DNA from: JAHJCL01 sp043818355
Lineage (GTDB): Bacteria > Patescibacteriota > Minisyncoccia > Minisyncoccales > DG-74-3
NCBI GenBank assembly: GCA_043818355.1
Contig: JBDRFX010000025.1
Coordinates: forward strand, 1-31,380
DNA length: 31,380 bases
Reading direction: 5' to 3'
Shown here: one piece after another, positions 8,661 to 17,037 of the stretch
How positions within the stretch are numbered: the stretch's first letter is position 1
Layout of the letters: each line of letters opens with the position of its first letter
Notes under the pieces: generated by a model
What the model was told of the DNA's origin: nothing
Database searches by the model: none
The model's input: the letters and a program-made list of their open reading frames with translations, nothing else
Made by a program: the position numbers and the translations under genes

Positions 8661-11061
8661 TTTTTTTAGATAAAGATTTTATTGTTTTTATCACTGTATC
8701 AGAATTTAAAGAAATGGATTCTATTTTCTCTTCAACTAAAAACTTAGCGAATTCAGGAAAATCTGATGGTGCTTGCCCGCAAATTCCACAATATTTTTTC
8801 TTGTCATTACAAACCTTGATTACCCTTCTAATCATTTCCTTAACGGCCTCATTCCTTTCGTCAGCTATATCAGATAGACCTGGATTATCTCTATCTATAC
8901 CCATCACTAATTGAGTTAAATCGTTGCTCCCAATGGACATTCCGTCAAATATCTTTAAGAATTCTTCAGCTAAAATCACATTAGAAGGAATTTCACACAT
9001 CACAACAACCTTTAATCCGTCTTCTCCCTTCTTTAATCCATAACTAGCCATTAAATCTAATACTTTTCCCCCCTCTTGAGGCGTTCTACAGAAAGGAACC
9101 ATTACCCAAAGATTTTTTAAACCGAATACTTTTCTTACTCTTTTAATGGCCTCACATTCCATCTTAAAAGCGGGCTGAAAGCTTGGATGATAATACCTAG
9201 AAGCTCCCCTAAACCCTAACATTGGATTCTCCTCTTTTTCTTCATACAAGCTTCCTCCTATTAAAGTTTCGTATTCGTTCGTTTTAAAATCAGACAATCT
9301 GAGTATAACTGGCTTTGGATAAAATGCTGAAGAGATTTGAGCAATCCCCTCTGCCATCTCTTTAATAAGATGTTCTTTTTTGTCTTCATGTTCAACAGTA
9401 ATCTCATCAATTTTATCAACAATCACCTTTAAATCTTTATCTTTTAAACTTTGCTCTTTCAGCTTCTTATAATTATATAATGCCAAGGGATGAATTCTAA
9501 CCTTTTCAGCTAAGATAAACTCTGTACGAGCCAAGCCCACTCCATCATTGGGCAAGAAAGAAGTATGGAAAGCCATATCAGGTGCACCAATGTTAATCAT
9601 AATCTTGGTTTTTAAGTCAGGAATTTTTTTAAGATTATACTCTTTAACTTTAAATGGAATTCTTCCGTTATAAACTCTGCCCTTTAATCCCTGAGTACAG
9701 TCAACTGTTACCATTTGTTCATTTTTCAACACAGTAGTTCCTTTTCTAGATCCAACAATACAAGGAATTCCTAATTCCCTACTCACTATAGCCGCATGAG
9801 CTGTTTTTCCTCCTTCATCTGTAATAATGGCCGAGGCCAGCCTCATGATAGGAACCCAATCAGGATCTGTCATTTTAGTAACCAAAACCTCTCCCTTCTT
9901 AAATTCAGAAATTTTAGAAACATCTTTAATTTTTCTCACCTTGCCAATACCAATTTTATCTCCAACAGCAATGCCAATTAAAATCGGGGCACTCTTAGTA
10001 TTAATTTCATATTCTGTATAAATATTGCCCTTCTTCATAGCATGAACTGTTTCTGGTCTAGATTGAACAATAAATAATTCATTACTATCTCCATCCTTAG
10101 CCCACTCCAAATCTTGAGGCTTGCCATAATGATCTTCTACAATACAAGCCCATTTGGCTAATTTCAAAATCTCTTGATCTGTTATACTAAAAATTCTTTG
10201 CTTGCCCTGTTCAACGTTTTCTTCTTTTAGTCCTCCTCTTTTAGAGTAAACGTATTTTCTATCCTTCCTGCCCAAATTCTTTACAATAATAGATTTGTAG
10301 CCTTGTTTTAGGGTTGGTTTAAAAACATAGAATTGATCTGGGGTAATTTTTCCCTGAACAATCATTTCCCCTAATCCCCAAATAGAATTAATTAAAACGA
10401 CATTTTCAAATCCTGTTTCTGTATCAACGGTAAACATAATTCCAGAAGAAGATAAATCAGATCTTACCATTTTTTGTATACAAACAGATAAAGCTATTTC
10501 TAAATGCATAAAGCCCTTTTCTTCTCTATATGCTATGGCTCTATTAGTAAACAAAGAAGCCATACATTTTCTAACAGCTTGCAACACTTCTCTTTCTCCC
10601 TTAATGTTTAAAAATGTTTCATGTTGGCCAGCAAAAGATGCTCCTGGCAAATCTTCAGCAGTGGCTGAACTTCTAGTTGCTACATCTGTATGTCTTTCAT
10701 TATATTTTTGAGACAACAAGCGATAATTATTAATTACTTCTTCCTCTAAGTCTTTAGGAAATTTACCTTTTAAAATCAAACGTCTGGCTTTTTTCCCTGT
10801 CTTTTGTAAACTTTTAATGTCTTTGGCATCAAATTTATTAAAGATATCTATCAGCTTTTCATCTAGTTTGTTGTATCTTAAGAAATATCTATAAGCATGG
10901 GATGTTAAAGTGAATCCATCAGGAATATTAACTCCTTTTTGAGTCAACTTAGAAAACATTTCTCCCAAAGAAGCATTCTTACCACCAACCAAGCCAACGT
11001 CTTTTATAGAGATTTCTTTCAACCAGAGAATATTTTTTTGGAAGTTTTTTTCTTTATTCAT
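8653..11061 (-). CDS. ppsA: Phosphoenolpyruvate synthase
   Basis: This enzyme converts pyruvate, ATP and water to PEP, AMP and phosphate. All three domains are present in 802 residues: an N-terminal nucleotide-binding domain (VGGKNASLGEM at 25-35, ATRSSATAEDLPGASFAG at 128-145), the swivelling phosphohistidine domain (DEGGKTAHAAIVSRELG, H422), and the C-terminal PEP/pyruvate barrel (ARTEFILAE, GFRGASRYY, MCEIPSN, SIGSNDLTQLVMGIDRD, CGICGQAPSD). The length matches the family. PEP synthase rather than PPDK is supported by the architecture and size. The ATG overlaps the acdA stop as ATGA, so the gene is coupled to the acyl-CoA synthetase. Confidence 0.96.
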   Translation of the reverse strand: MNKEKNFQKNILWLKEISIKDVGLVGGKNASLGEMFSKLTQKGVNIPDGFTLTSHAYRYFLRYNKLDEKLIDIFNKFDAKDIKSLQKTGKKARRLILKGKFPKDLEEEVINNYRLLSQKYNERHTDVATRSSATAEDLPGASFAGQHETFLNIKGEREVLQAVRKCMASLFTNRAIAYREEKGFMHLEIALSVCIQKMVRSDLSSSGIMFTVDTETGFENVVLINSIWGLGEMIVQGKITPDQFYVFKPTLKQGYKSIIVKNLGRKDRKYVYSKRGGLKEENVEQGKQRIFSITDQEILKLAKWACIVEDHYGKPQDLEWAKDGDSNELFIVQSRPETVHAMKKGNIYTEYEINTKSAPILIGIAVGDKIGIGKVRKIKDVSKISEFKKGEVLVTKMTDPDWVPIMRLASAIITDEGGKTAHAAIVSRELGIPCIVGSRKGTTVLKNEQMVTVDCTQGLKGRVYNGRIPFKVKEYNLKKIPDLKTKIMINIGAPDMAFHTSFLPNDGVGLARTEFILAEKVRIHPLALYNYKKLKEQSLKDKDLKVIVDKIDEITVEHEDKKEHLIKEMAEGIAQISSAFYPKPVILRLSDFKTNEYETLIGGSLYEEKEENPMLGFRGASRYYHPSFQPAFKMECEAIKRVRKVFGLKNLWVMVPFCRTPQEGGKVLDLMASYGLKKGEDGLKVVVMCEIPSNVILAEEFLKIFDGMSIGSNDLTQLVMGIDRDNPGLSDIADERNEAVKEMIRRVIKVCNDKKKYCGICGQAPSDFPEFAKFLVEEKIESISLNSDTVIKTIKSLSKKNV

Positions 11062-12410
11062 TTAATTAAAACTTTTAAAGCGACTGACGCTCTTTTTAAT
11101 TCAGAAAAATTAGAAATATTATTCTTTTCTAATAATTCAATGCCTTTTTTACTTAATGATCCACCCAAAAAGGCTGTCAAAATTGGTTTATCTTTATATT
11201 TATTTCTTTTCTCAATGATAATTTTAGCATTTTTTTCAACTTCAGTCATAATCTGCAAAGTTTGAATTACAACAATAGAATGAATGTTTTTTTGGCTCAA
11301 TAATGCCTCAAGCGCCATTGCATATCTCTCAGGCTGAGCGTCACCCAACAAATCTAAAGGATTCTTTCTGGTAATAATAGAATGCTTGGAGCTTAAATTT
11401 TGTAATTTAGCAATTGTTTTCTTATCTAAATCAGGAATATTAATTCCTAATTGCGTACAATAATCTGTCATTAAAACCCCAGCTCCTCCTCCGTTGGTAA
11501 TAATACCAACTCCGTTTTTACATTTCTTATTTTCAGATAAAACTTTGGCAACGCCCAAAAGATCTTCTACTATATCAACTTCAATAACTCCAGATTGAGC
11601 AAAAGCAGCGGAATAAACTTTGTAGCTTCCAGCTAAAGAGGCTGTATGAGTACTAACAGCTTTTCTCCCCTCTTCTGTTTTTCCAGCCTTAATAATAACA
11701 ATAGGTTTTTGTTTTGAAACTTCTTTGGCTACCTTCATGAATTTTTTACCATCTTTCAATCCTTCAAGATAAATAGCTATAGCCTTTGTCTCTTTATCTT
11801 TCTTGAGCCATAAAAGAAAATCACATATATCAATGTCAGCTTCATTTCCATAAGAAATAAGAGAAGAAAATCCATAATTATTATTAACCGCTCCATCTAT
11901 AACAGAATCAATGAGAGCTCCTGATTGAGAAACAAAAGCTACCCCACCACTTTTTGGGGTTGCGGGTGCAAAAGAAGCATTCAATTTCTTTGATGGCCTG
12001 ATAATACCCAAACAATTAGGACCCATTAAGGGAATTTTGGCTTTTTTGGCAATATTAGAAATTTTTTCTTGCAAATATTTTCCATCTTCTCCTACTTCTG
12101 CAAAGCCAGCTGAGATTACAATAATACCTCCTACTTTCTTTTGACAACACTCTTCAATAACGCTCTCAATAATCTTGGTTGGAACAGCAACGATAGCCAA
12201 ATCAACTCTATCTTTTATGGAAAGCACTGATGGTTTGCACTTTAAGCCTAAAACTTTGTCGTGGAAAGGATTAATCACAAAAATTTTTCTTTGAGAAGAT
12301 CCTTCTAGGGCATTTTTAGTTAACCCGAAACCAACTGAATTAACTTCATTAGAAGCTCCTATAATAGCAATAGATTGAGGATTAAAAATTCTATTTAAAT
12401 TCAAAATCAT
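11058..12410 (-). CDS. acdA: ADP-forming acyl-CoA synthetase, alpha subunit
   Basis: The alpha chain of an ADP-forming acetate/acyl-CoA ligase, which can make acetate and ATP from acetyl-CoA, ADP and phosphate. The protein (450 residues) has a CoA-binding Rossmann start (SIAIIGASN at 13-21), a succinyl-CoA-ligase-like domain (MGPNCLGIIRP, FVSQSGAL), and the phospho-histidine in STHTASLAGS (H255). A third ligase-like domain runs to the C terminus. The beta subunit is encoded 74 bases upstream as a separate gene, as in many archaea, instead of a single fused chain. Substrate range (acetate or branched acids) cannot be read from sequence. Confidence 0.93.
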   Translation of the reverse strand: MILNLNRIFNPQSIAIIGASNEVNSVGFGLTKNALEGSSQRKIFVINPFHDKVLGLKCKPSVLSIKDRVDLAIVAVPTKIIESVIEECCQKKVGGIIVISAGFAEVGEDGKYLQEKISNIAKKAKIPLMGPNCLGIIRPSKKLNASFAPATPKSGGVAFVSQSGALIDSVIDGAVNNNYGFSSLISYGNEADIDICDFLLWLKKDKETKAIAIYLEGLKDGKKFMKVAKEVSKQKPIVIIKAGKTEEGRKAVSTHTASLAGSYKVYSAAFAQSGVIEVDIVEDLLGVAKVLSENKKCKNGVGIITNGGGAGVLMTDYCTQLGINIPDLDKKTIAKLQNLSSKHSIITRKNPLDLLGDAQPERYAMALEALLSQKNIHSIVVIQTLQIMTEVEKNAKIIIEKRNKYKDKPILTAFLGGSLSKKGIELLEKNNISNFSELKRASVALKVLIK

Positions 12411-12447
12411 TTTACTTGCCTAGTTTTTTAAATGAATAAAATTATTT

Positions 12448-12486
12448 GATGAAATTCTTTAAAATTTATATGTATGTAATTTCATC
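12448..12486. repeat. Inverted repeat between acdB and acdA
   Basis: GATGAAATT (12448-12456) is repeated inverted as AATTTCATC (12478-12486), a perfect 9-base match around a 21-base AT-rich loop. It fills most of the only sizeable gap in the acd-pps run and just touches the acdB stop codon. It could form an mRNA hairpin that separates expression of the two subunits, or be an operator. No run of U follows, so it is not an ordinary terminator. Confidence 0.4.
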
Positions 12487-13108
12487 ATATAATAATTTTA
12501 AAGTCTGCTAAAAGAATCTTTTTTGCGTCAGCAATAACAGGATTAAAGTCTATCTCTTTAATTTGATTTTCTTCTAAAGAAAGCTTGGATATTTTAAGAA
12601 TTAAATTAATCAAAGCTTCTATATTAATACCATCTTGCCCTCTTTGTCCTTTTAATATTGGAAAGCCTTTAATTTCTTTAATCATCTTTTGAGCTTCCGA
12701 TCTAGAAACAGGACAAACTCTGAAAGATACATCTTTTAAAACTTCAACAAATATTCCTCCTAGCCCAAAAGCAATAACTGGACCAAACTGCCCATCTCTT
12801 TTCATCCCTAGAAATAATTGTTTTCCTTCTCCCATTTTCTGAACTATTATTCCTTCAACATTTTTAATTTTTTGCAAATTAAAAAAGGCTTGTTTGAAAT
12901 CCTTTTCATTATTAATCCCGACCTTCACTCCACCAATATCTGTTCTGTGTAGAATATTGGAAGACCAAATTTTTAAAACTACAGGAAACCCTATTTTTTT
13001 AGCAGAGATTAAAGCTTCTTTTTCAGACTCAAAAAGTTCAGCCGATAAAATTGGTAGCTTGTATTTTAAAAAAATCTTTTTAGTTTCACTAAAACTTAAT
13101 AAAGCCAT
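12485..13108 (-). CDS. acdB: ADP-forming acyl-CoA synthetase, beta subunit (ATP-grasp)
   Basis: The ATP-grasp partner of acdA with 207 residues. It has the nucleotide-binding start (GFPVVLKI at 40-47), the second catalytic histidine in ILHRTDIGGVKVG (H54), the segment VIAFGLGGIFVEVLKDVSFRVCPV, and the C-terminal EIDFNPVIA metal-binding stretch. Its length is slightly below the usual 230. It relays phosphate between the alpha-chain histidine and ADP. A probable promoter lies directly in front of the start codon, overlapping the terminator of the gap gene, so acdB begins a new transcription unit that runs on through acdA, ppsA, the kinase, aldolase, ferredoxin and L25. Confidence 0.92.
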   Translation of the reverse strand: MALLSFSETKKIFLKYKLPILSAELFESEKEALISAKKIGFPVVLKIWSSNILHRTDIGGVKVGINNEKDFKQAFFNLQKIKNVEGIIVQKMGEGKQLFLGMKRDGQFGPVIAFGLGGIFVEVLKDVSFRVCPVSRSEAQKMIKEIKGFPILKGQRGQDGINIEALINLILKISKLSLEENQIKEIDFNPVIADAKKILLADFKIII

Positions 13109-13116
13109 ATTAATCT

Positions 13117-13125
13117 ATTTTAACA
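13117..13125 (-). promoter_or_regulatory. Extended -10 promoter of acdB
   Basis: The minus strand reads TGTTAAAAT, an extended -10 (TGn plus TAAAAT), 8 bases before the acdB ATG. The -35 region (around 13137-13145) is a T-rich stretch from the preceding terminator and matches poorly, as is tolerated with an extended -10. The mRNA would start 1-2 bases before the ATG. Confidence 0.5.
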
Positions 13126-13138
13126 GAAATTAAACAAA

Positions 13139-13163
13139 TCAAAAAGCCCCTCATTAAGGGACT
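13139..13163 (-). terminator. Rho-independent terminator after gap
   Basis: On the minus strand AGTCCCT (57-63 of the 13100s) pairs with AGGGGCT across a TAATG loop (7 pairs, one G-U) and is followed by TTTTT. It lies about 30 bases after the gap stop codon. Two weaker hairpins (13180-13196 and about 13164-13181) precede it. Confidence 0.8.
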
Positions 13164-13192
13164 TTCTAGCTTTTTAGAAATAATCGCTTCGA

Positions 13193-14197
13193 TTATAATT
13201 TCTTACCAATAAACTCAGCAAAAGCTGCCAACCTTGCTGAATAAGCCCATTCATTATCATACCAAGCTGACATCTTAACCATATCGTCAACAATCTGAGT
13301 GGATGAAGCATCTACGATTGCTGAATAAGAATCTCCGATAAAATCTGTAGAAACCAATTCATTTTCTTCTACTCTCAATATCCCATTTAAAGTTTTTTCT
13401 GCTTTCTTAAAAGCTTTATTAACTTTATCTACAGTCACATCCTTTCGCACTCTACAAACTAATTCAATAATTGAAACAATGGGCGTGGGAACCCTTAAGG
13501 CAGTCCCATCTAATTTTCCTTTTAATTCTGGTATAATTTTCCCGATAGTTTTTGTTGCTCCTGTAGTGGTTGGAATAATATTAATAGCTGCTGCCCTAGC
13601 CCTTCTTAAATCTTTATGAGGCAAATCTAAAATTTTTTGATCATTAGTATAACTATGAACTGTGGTCATAAAACCTGAAATAATTCCAAAATTATCATTC
13701 AATACTTTAGCAACAGGGGCTAGGCAGTTGGTTGTACAAGATCCCATATCAACAATATGATCCTTTTTAGAATTATACTGTTCCTCATTAACTCCCAAAA
13801 TAAAAGATGGAATACCATCTCCCTTGCTAGGAGCTGAAATGATAACCTTTTTAGCTCCAGCATTAATGTGTTGTTGTGCTCCCCTTAAGTCTCTAAAAAT
13901 TCCCGTGCATTCCAAAACAACGTCAACCTTCAATTTCTTCCAAGGCAGTTTAGTAGGATTCTTTTCAGCTAAAACTATAATTTTTTTACTTCCAACAATT
14001 AATTGTCCTTCAGAGAACTTAACTTTTTCATTTAGTTGACCATAAATAGAATCATACTTCAAAAGATGAGCTAGAGTTTGAGCATTAGTTAAATCATTAA
14101 TAGCTATCACTTCTAACTTTGGATGATTCTGTAAAATATTTTCAAAGGTAGCTCTGCCAATTCTACCAAAACCATTAATTGCAACTTTAATGGACAT
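13193..14197 (-). CDS. gap: Glyceraldehyde-3-phosphate dehydrogenase, type I
   Basis: The enzyme oxidises glyceraldehyde 3-phosphate to 1,3-bisphosphoglycerate with NAD and phosphate. The 334-residue protein has the Rossmann start INGFGRIGR (8-16), an aspartate after INDL (35-36), the catalytic cysteine in SCTTNCL (C154), H181 in MTTVHSYTNDQ, RRARAAAINIIPTTTGA, and WYDNEW near the end. D36 with the preceding N suggests NAD rather than NADP. An AAAAGG stretch 6 bases before the ATG is one of the few plausible Shine-Dalgarno sites in the window. It is the last gene of the run that begins with ftsZ and is followed by a clear terminator. Confidence 0.98.
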   Translation of the reverse strand: MSIKVAINGFGRIGRATFENILQNHPKLEVIAINDLTNAQTLAHLLKYDSIYGQLNEKVKFSEGQLIVGSKKIIVLAEKNPTKLPWKKLKVDVVLECTGIFRDLRGAQQHINAGAKKVIISAPSKGDGIPSFILGVNEEQYNSKKDHIVDMGSCTTNCLAPVAKVLNDNFGIISGFMTTVHSYTNDQKILDLPHKDLRRARAAAINIIPTTTGATKTIGKIIPELKGKLDGTALRVPTPIVSIIELVCRVRKDVTVDKVNKAFKKAEKTLNGILRVEENELVSTDFIGDSYSAIVDASSTQIVDDMVKMSAWYDNEWAYSARLAAFAEFIGKKL

Positions 14198-14213
14198 ATT
14201 GCCTTTTAATTAT

Positions 14214-14444
14214 TTAATTAATTTTAAGAAGTTCAGCAATCCTGTTTTTGTCAAAACCAACAATAATTTCTCCATCTATATCTATCACAGGAACACCCAT
14301 TTGTCCTGACTTTTCAATCATTTCTTTTTGCAAGGCTTGGTCTTGAGAAACATCAATATCTTCAAAATCAATACTATGATCTTTGAGATATTGTTTTAAG
14401 GTAACACAATACACACAAAACGGAGTTGAATATACTTTAACCAT
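14214..14444 (-). CDS. Glutaredoxin/NrdH-like redox protein
   Basis: A 76-residue thioredoxin-fold protein with the redox pair C10-V-Y-C13 right after the first strand, the cis-proline in GVPVI, and the GFDKNRI segment typical of NrdH and small glutaredoxins. It likely takes electrons from thioredoxin reductase (trxB at 17037-17954) or acts in disulfide exchange; no ribonucleotide reductase lies nearby to settle an NrdH role. It is in line with gap and the membrane thioredoxin, separated by 16 bases on each side. Confidence 0.92.
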   Translation of the reverse strand: MVKVYSTPFCVYCVTLKQYLKDHSIDFEDIDVSQDQALQKEMIEKSGQMGVPVIDIDGEIIVGFDKNRIAELLKIN

Positions 14445-14460
14445 TTTTTAAATTTCATCA

Positions 14461-15114
14461 TTAATTTTCAATAGAACACCCTGAAATCTCTATAAGTTCT
14501 TCAAACTTTTTAAATCCTGAAGAATTTGTTCCGTCTGGCAATCTCCATGTTGGAAAACTAGAAACGCCAGCGTCTACACATTCTTTTGCAATTTCGTCTT
14601 GACCTTCTATCGCACACTCAATATATGGCAAGTCAACAACTGCTCCTTTAAATAATTCTTTTTGTTTTTGACAATAACCACACCAACTAGCTCCATAAAA
14701 CTTAAATCCTTTATCTGTTAGACATTTAGCCAAAGAGGACAAAACATCTTCATCTTCAATAACCATTCCCTCGGGTTCTTCTTCAACTATAACCTCTTCT
14801 TTCACTAAACTTACTCCTTCGGGGAACAACAAGCTACCGTCCAAGGAGGCATAAGAAGTATATTCTTGGCCATCAATTTTAAGACCAATCTTATACAAAT
14901 CACCCGATTTCTCAATATTAATCAAAGAAGCTGTAAGGTCTCCTGACATCATATTCTCATTGATATAATTCAAAGCTCTTTCAGCAACAACCTCAGAAGA
15001 GAGTACTGTTTTTGTTTTTGCTTCTTGGCCATAAATAAAAACAATGGCAAGAAGAGCCAAAACTCCCATAATTAGAACAAACGGATTTAAAAATCTTTTT
15101 AAAATATTTTTCAT
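14461..15114 (-). CDS. Membrane-anchored thioredoxin-like protein
   Basis: A 217-residue protein with an N-terminal membrane segment (about 11-28) and an outward-facing body. Residues 40-100 form a small domain, with repeated hydrophobic-polar strands, of unknown function. An acidic linker (105-123) leads to a thioredoxin domain with FYGASWCGYCQKQKELF (C145, C148). The ASWCGYC motif resembles thioredoxin domains that work with VKOR-type oxidases in disulfide formation outside the membrane. Further cysteines at 131, 167, 179 and near the C terminus could pair. No VKOR gene lies in the window. It has its own likely promoter just before the ATG. Confidence 0.88.
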   Translation of the reverse strand: MKNILKRFLNPFVLIMGVLALLAIVFIYGQEAKTKTVLSSEVVAERALNYINENMMSGDLTASLINIEKSGDLYKIGLKIDGQEYTSYASLDGSLLFPEGVSLVKEEVIVEEEPEGMVIEDEDVLSSLAKCLTDKGFKFYGASWCGYCQKQKELFKGAVVDLPYIECAIEGQDEIAKECVDAGVSSFPTWRLPDGTNSSGFKKFEELIEISGCSIEN

Positions 15115-15122
15115 ATGAATTT

Positions 15123-15151
15123 AATCTACAAGAAAACCCTTATTCTGTAAA
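15123..15151 (-). promoter_or_regulatory. Promoter of the membrane thioredoxin gene
   Basis: On the minus strand -35 TTTACA (15146-15151), a 17-base spacer and -10 TAGATT (15123-15128) lie 8 bases before the ATG. The mRNA would start at or within two bases of the start codon. Confidence 0.5.
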
Positions 15152-15167
15152 GTATTATTTTGAAAAA

Positions 15168-15845
15168 TTAAAAAACTTTTTTTTCTTTAATTTTAAAATT
15201 ATTGTTCATATTATATTGTATTAATGTTCCAGGTTTCATTTCTATGCCCATAACTTCATTTTTAGGAACATTATCCACGTATTTAATGATAGCTCTTAAG
15301 GCATTATGACTAGAAACAATCAATACATTCTTACCCTTCTTTAAATCTTTTTCAATATATTTTTTGAAAAACGGAGTAGTTCTTCTAAAAACTTCGTCTA
15401 ACCCTTCTCCTCCTCCTGGAGGATCGTTGTCAAATCCCCTTCTCCATAATTGAACTTTTTTTTCTCCGTATTTTTTAATAACTTTTTCTTTATTCTTTCC
15501 CTGCAAGCTACCATAATATCTTTCATTTAATTTTTCTGTGACATAAACAGGAGTATAATCTTTATTTAATTCTTCAAAATGAGCCCATTCTTTCATTTTT
15601 CCTTCAAAATACCTAAAAATGGGATATGGTCTCTTAGAAAATCTAATTAATTCTAAAGCAGTTTCTCTATTTCTTATCAATGGCGAAGTATAGACAACGT
15701 CAATTCGTACTTTACCAAGCTTTTTAGATATTTTTTTAATATCTTTAATTCCATTCTCACTTAAAGGAACGTCTGTCCATCCAGAGAATCTATTTTCTAA
15801 ATTCCATTGTGACTGAGCATGTCTTAACAAAAATAGCTTTGGCAT
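15168..15845 (-). CDS. gpmA: 2,3-bisphosphoglycerate-dependent phosphoglycerate mutase
   Basis: The enzyme interconverts 3- and 2-phosphoglycerate. LLRHAQSQWN (H9 is the phosphohistidine; the usual motif is RHGES) is followed by FSGWTDVPLSENG, YTSPLIRNRETA, LNERYYGSLQG, and VSSHNALRAI with the second histidine. An insert between about 78 and 110, rich in aromatic and charged residues, lengthens the region before LNERYYG. I start it at the ATG at 15843-15845 (225 residues), one base after the eno stop codon; an in-frame ATG 21 bases upstream would overlap eno and add residues that the family lacks. Enolase and mutase catalyse successive steps and are co-expressed. Confidence 0.93.
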   Translation of the reverse strand: MPKLFLLRHAQSQWNLENRFSGWTDVPLSENGIKDIKKISKKLGKVRIDVVYTSPLIRNRETALELIRFSKRPYPIFRYFEGKMKEWAHFEELNKDYTPVYVTEKLNERYYGSLQGKNKEKVIKKYGEKKVQLWRRGFDNDPPGGGEGLDEVFRRTTPFFKKYIEKDLKKGKNVLIVSSHNALRAIIKYVDNVPKNEVMGIEMKPGTLIQYNMNNNFKIKEKKVF

Positions 15846-15846
15846 A

Positions 15847-17037
15847 TTATTTAAAATTTTCTTCAATTCTTAATAATTGATTATATTTTGCTACCCTTTC
15901 TCCTCTAGCTGGAGCTCCTGACTTGATAAAGTCAGCCCCCAATCCGACTGCCAAGTCTGAAATAAAATTATCAGCAGTGTCTCCTGAACGATGAGAAACC
16001 ATTACCTTCCAATTAGATGATTTGGCTAAATTAAATGCATTAATGGCCTCAGTAACACTTCCTATCTGATTTAATTTTAGCAAAAGACCATTACATGCTT
16101 TTTTCTCTTGAGCCTTTTCAATTCTTTGAGGATTTGTAACCAATAAATCATCTCCAATTATAATTATTTCTTTTCCTAACTTCTGGGTAATATCTTGAAA
16201 ATTATCCCAATCATCTTCGGAAAATGGATCTTCTAATATTATAATGGGATATTTTTCAATAAGCTTTAGATAAAAATCAAAGTCATGACTCTTTTCTGAA
16301 CTGGACGAGGCAATGTCGAGCGCAATTTTAACATCGGTGTGGTTTGATTTCTCAAAAGCCATTTGTATTAAATCAAGTGCTCTTGTTGCTGTTTCAATGG
16401 GGGGGGCAAACCCTCCTTCATCTCCTAAATTAACAGCTTCTTCTCCATATTCTTTTTTCAATATTTCCTTAAGAGCATTATAAACCTCTACTCCCGCTTC
16501 AAGATTTTCACAAAATCTTTCTGATTGAGGAACAATCATGAATTCTTGAATATCTAAGCCATTGCCAGCATGAGAACCACCATTAATAATATTAAAACAA
16601 GGTTTTGGCATGCTAGCTTTGCTCCCAGACAATGTACTGATATATTCATATACATTCACCTCTTTTGAGGCAGCTGCAGCCCTACAGACGCTCAGAGAGA
16701 CCCCCAATATGGCATTAGCTCCAAGCTTAGACTTATTCTCTGTACCATCTAAATCAATCATAAATTTATCTATCTTTTCTTGACCCAAAACATTCATTCC
16801 CTCTAGCTTGGGAGCAATAACATCATTAACATTTTTAACAGCCATTAAAACTCCTTTACCGGAATATCTTTCTTGGTCTTTCGTATCCCTTAACTCAAAG
16901 GCCTCATGTGTACCAGTAGAAGATCCAGAAGGAACAGACGATCTAAAAACACCATCATCAGTAGTTAAGTCCACTTCAACGGTAGGATTACCTCTTGAGT
17001 CCAATATTTCCCTAGCTTTAATGCTTTGAATTTTCAT
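15847..17037 (-). CDS. eno: Enolase, compact form
   Basis: Enolase converts 2-phosphoglycerate to PEP. Signature segments are in order: REILDSRGNPTVEV, SGSSTGTHEA (usually SGASTGxxEA), DLDGTENKSKLGANAILGVS, INGGSHAGNGLDIQEFMI, GDEGGFAPP, LLKLNQIGS, SHRSGDTAD, IKSGAPARGERVAKYNQLLRIEE. The magnesium ligands (ALD, LED, GDD) and the catalytic lysines are present. At 396 residues it is about 35 shorter than usual. About 15 residues are missing after the first magnesium ligand, where E. coli has ASEFY and a long loop, and the tail after RIEE is cut. These losses spare the active site. It overlaps trxB by one base. Confidence 0.97.
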   Translation of the reverse strand: MKIQSIKAREILDSRGNPTVEVDLTTDDGVFRSSVPSGSSTGTHEAFELRDTKDQERYSGKGVLMAVKNVNDVIAPKLEGMNVLGQEKIDKFMIDLDGTENKSKLGANAILGVSLSVCRAAAASKEVNVYEYISTLSGSKASMPKPCFNIINGGSHAGNGLDIQEFMIVPQSERFCENLEAGVEVYNALKEILKKEYGEEAVNLGDEGGFAPPIETATRALDLIQMAFEKSNHTDVKIALDIASSSSEKSHDFDFYLKLIEKYPIIILEDPFSEDDWDNFQDITQKLGKEIIIIGDDLLVTNPQRIEKAQEKKACNGLLLKLNQIGSVTEAINAFNLAKSSNWKVMVSHRSGDTADNFISDLAVGLGADFIKSGAPARGERVAKYNQLLRIEENFK

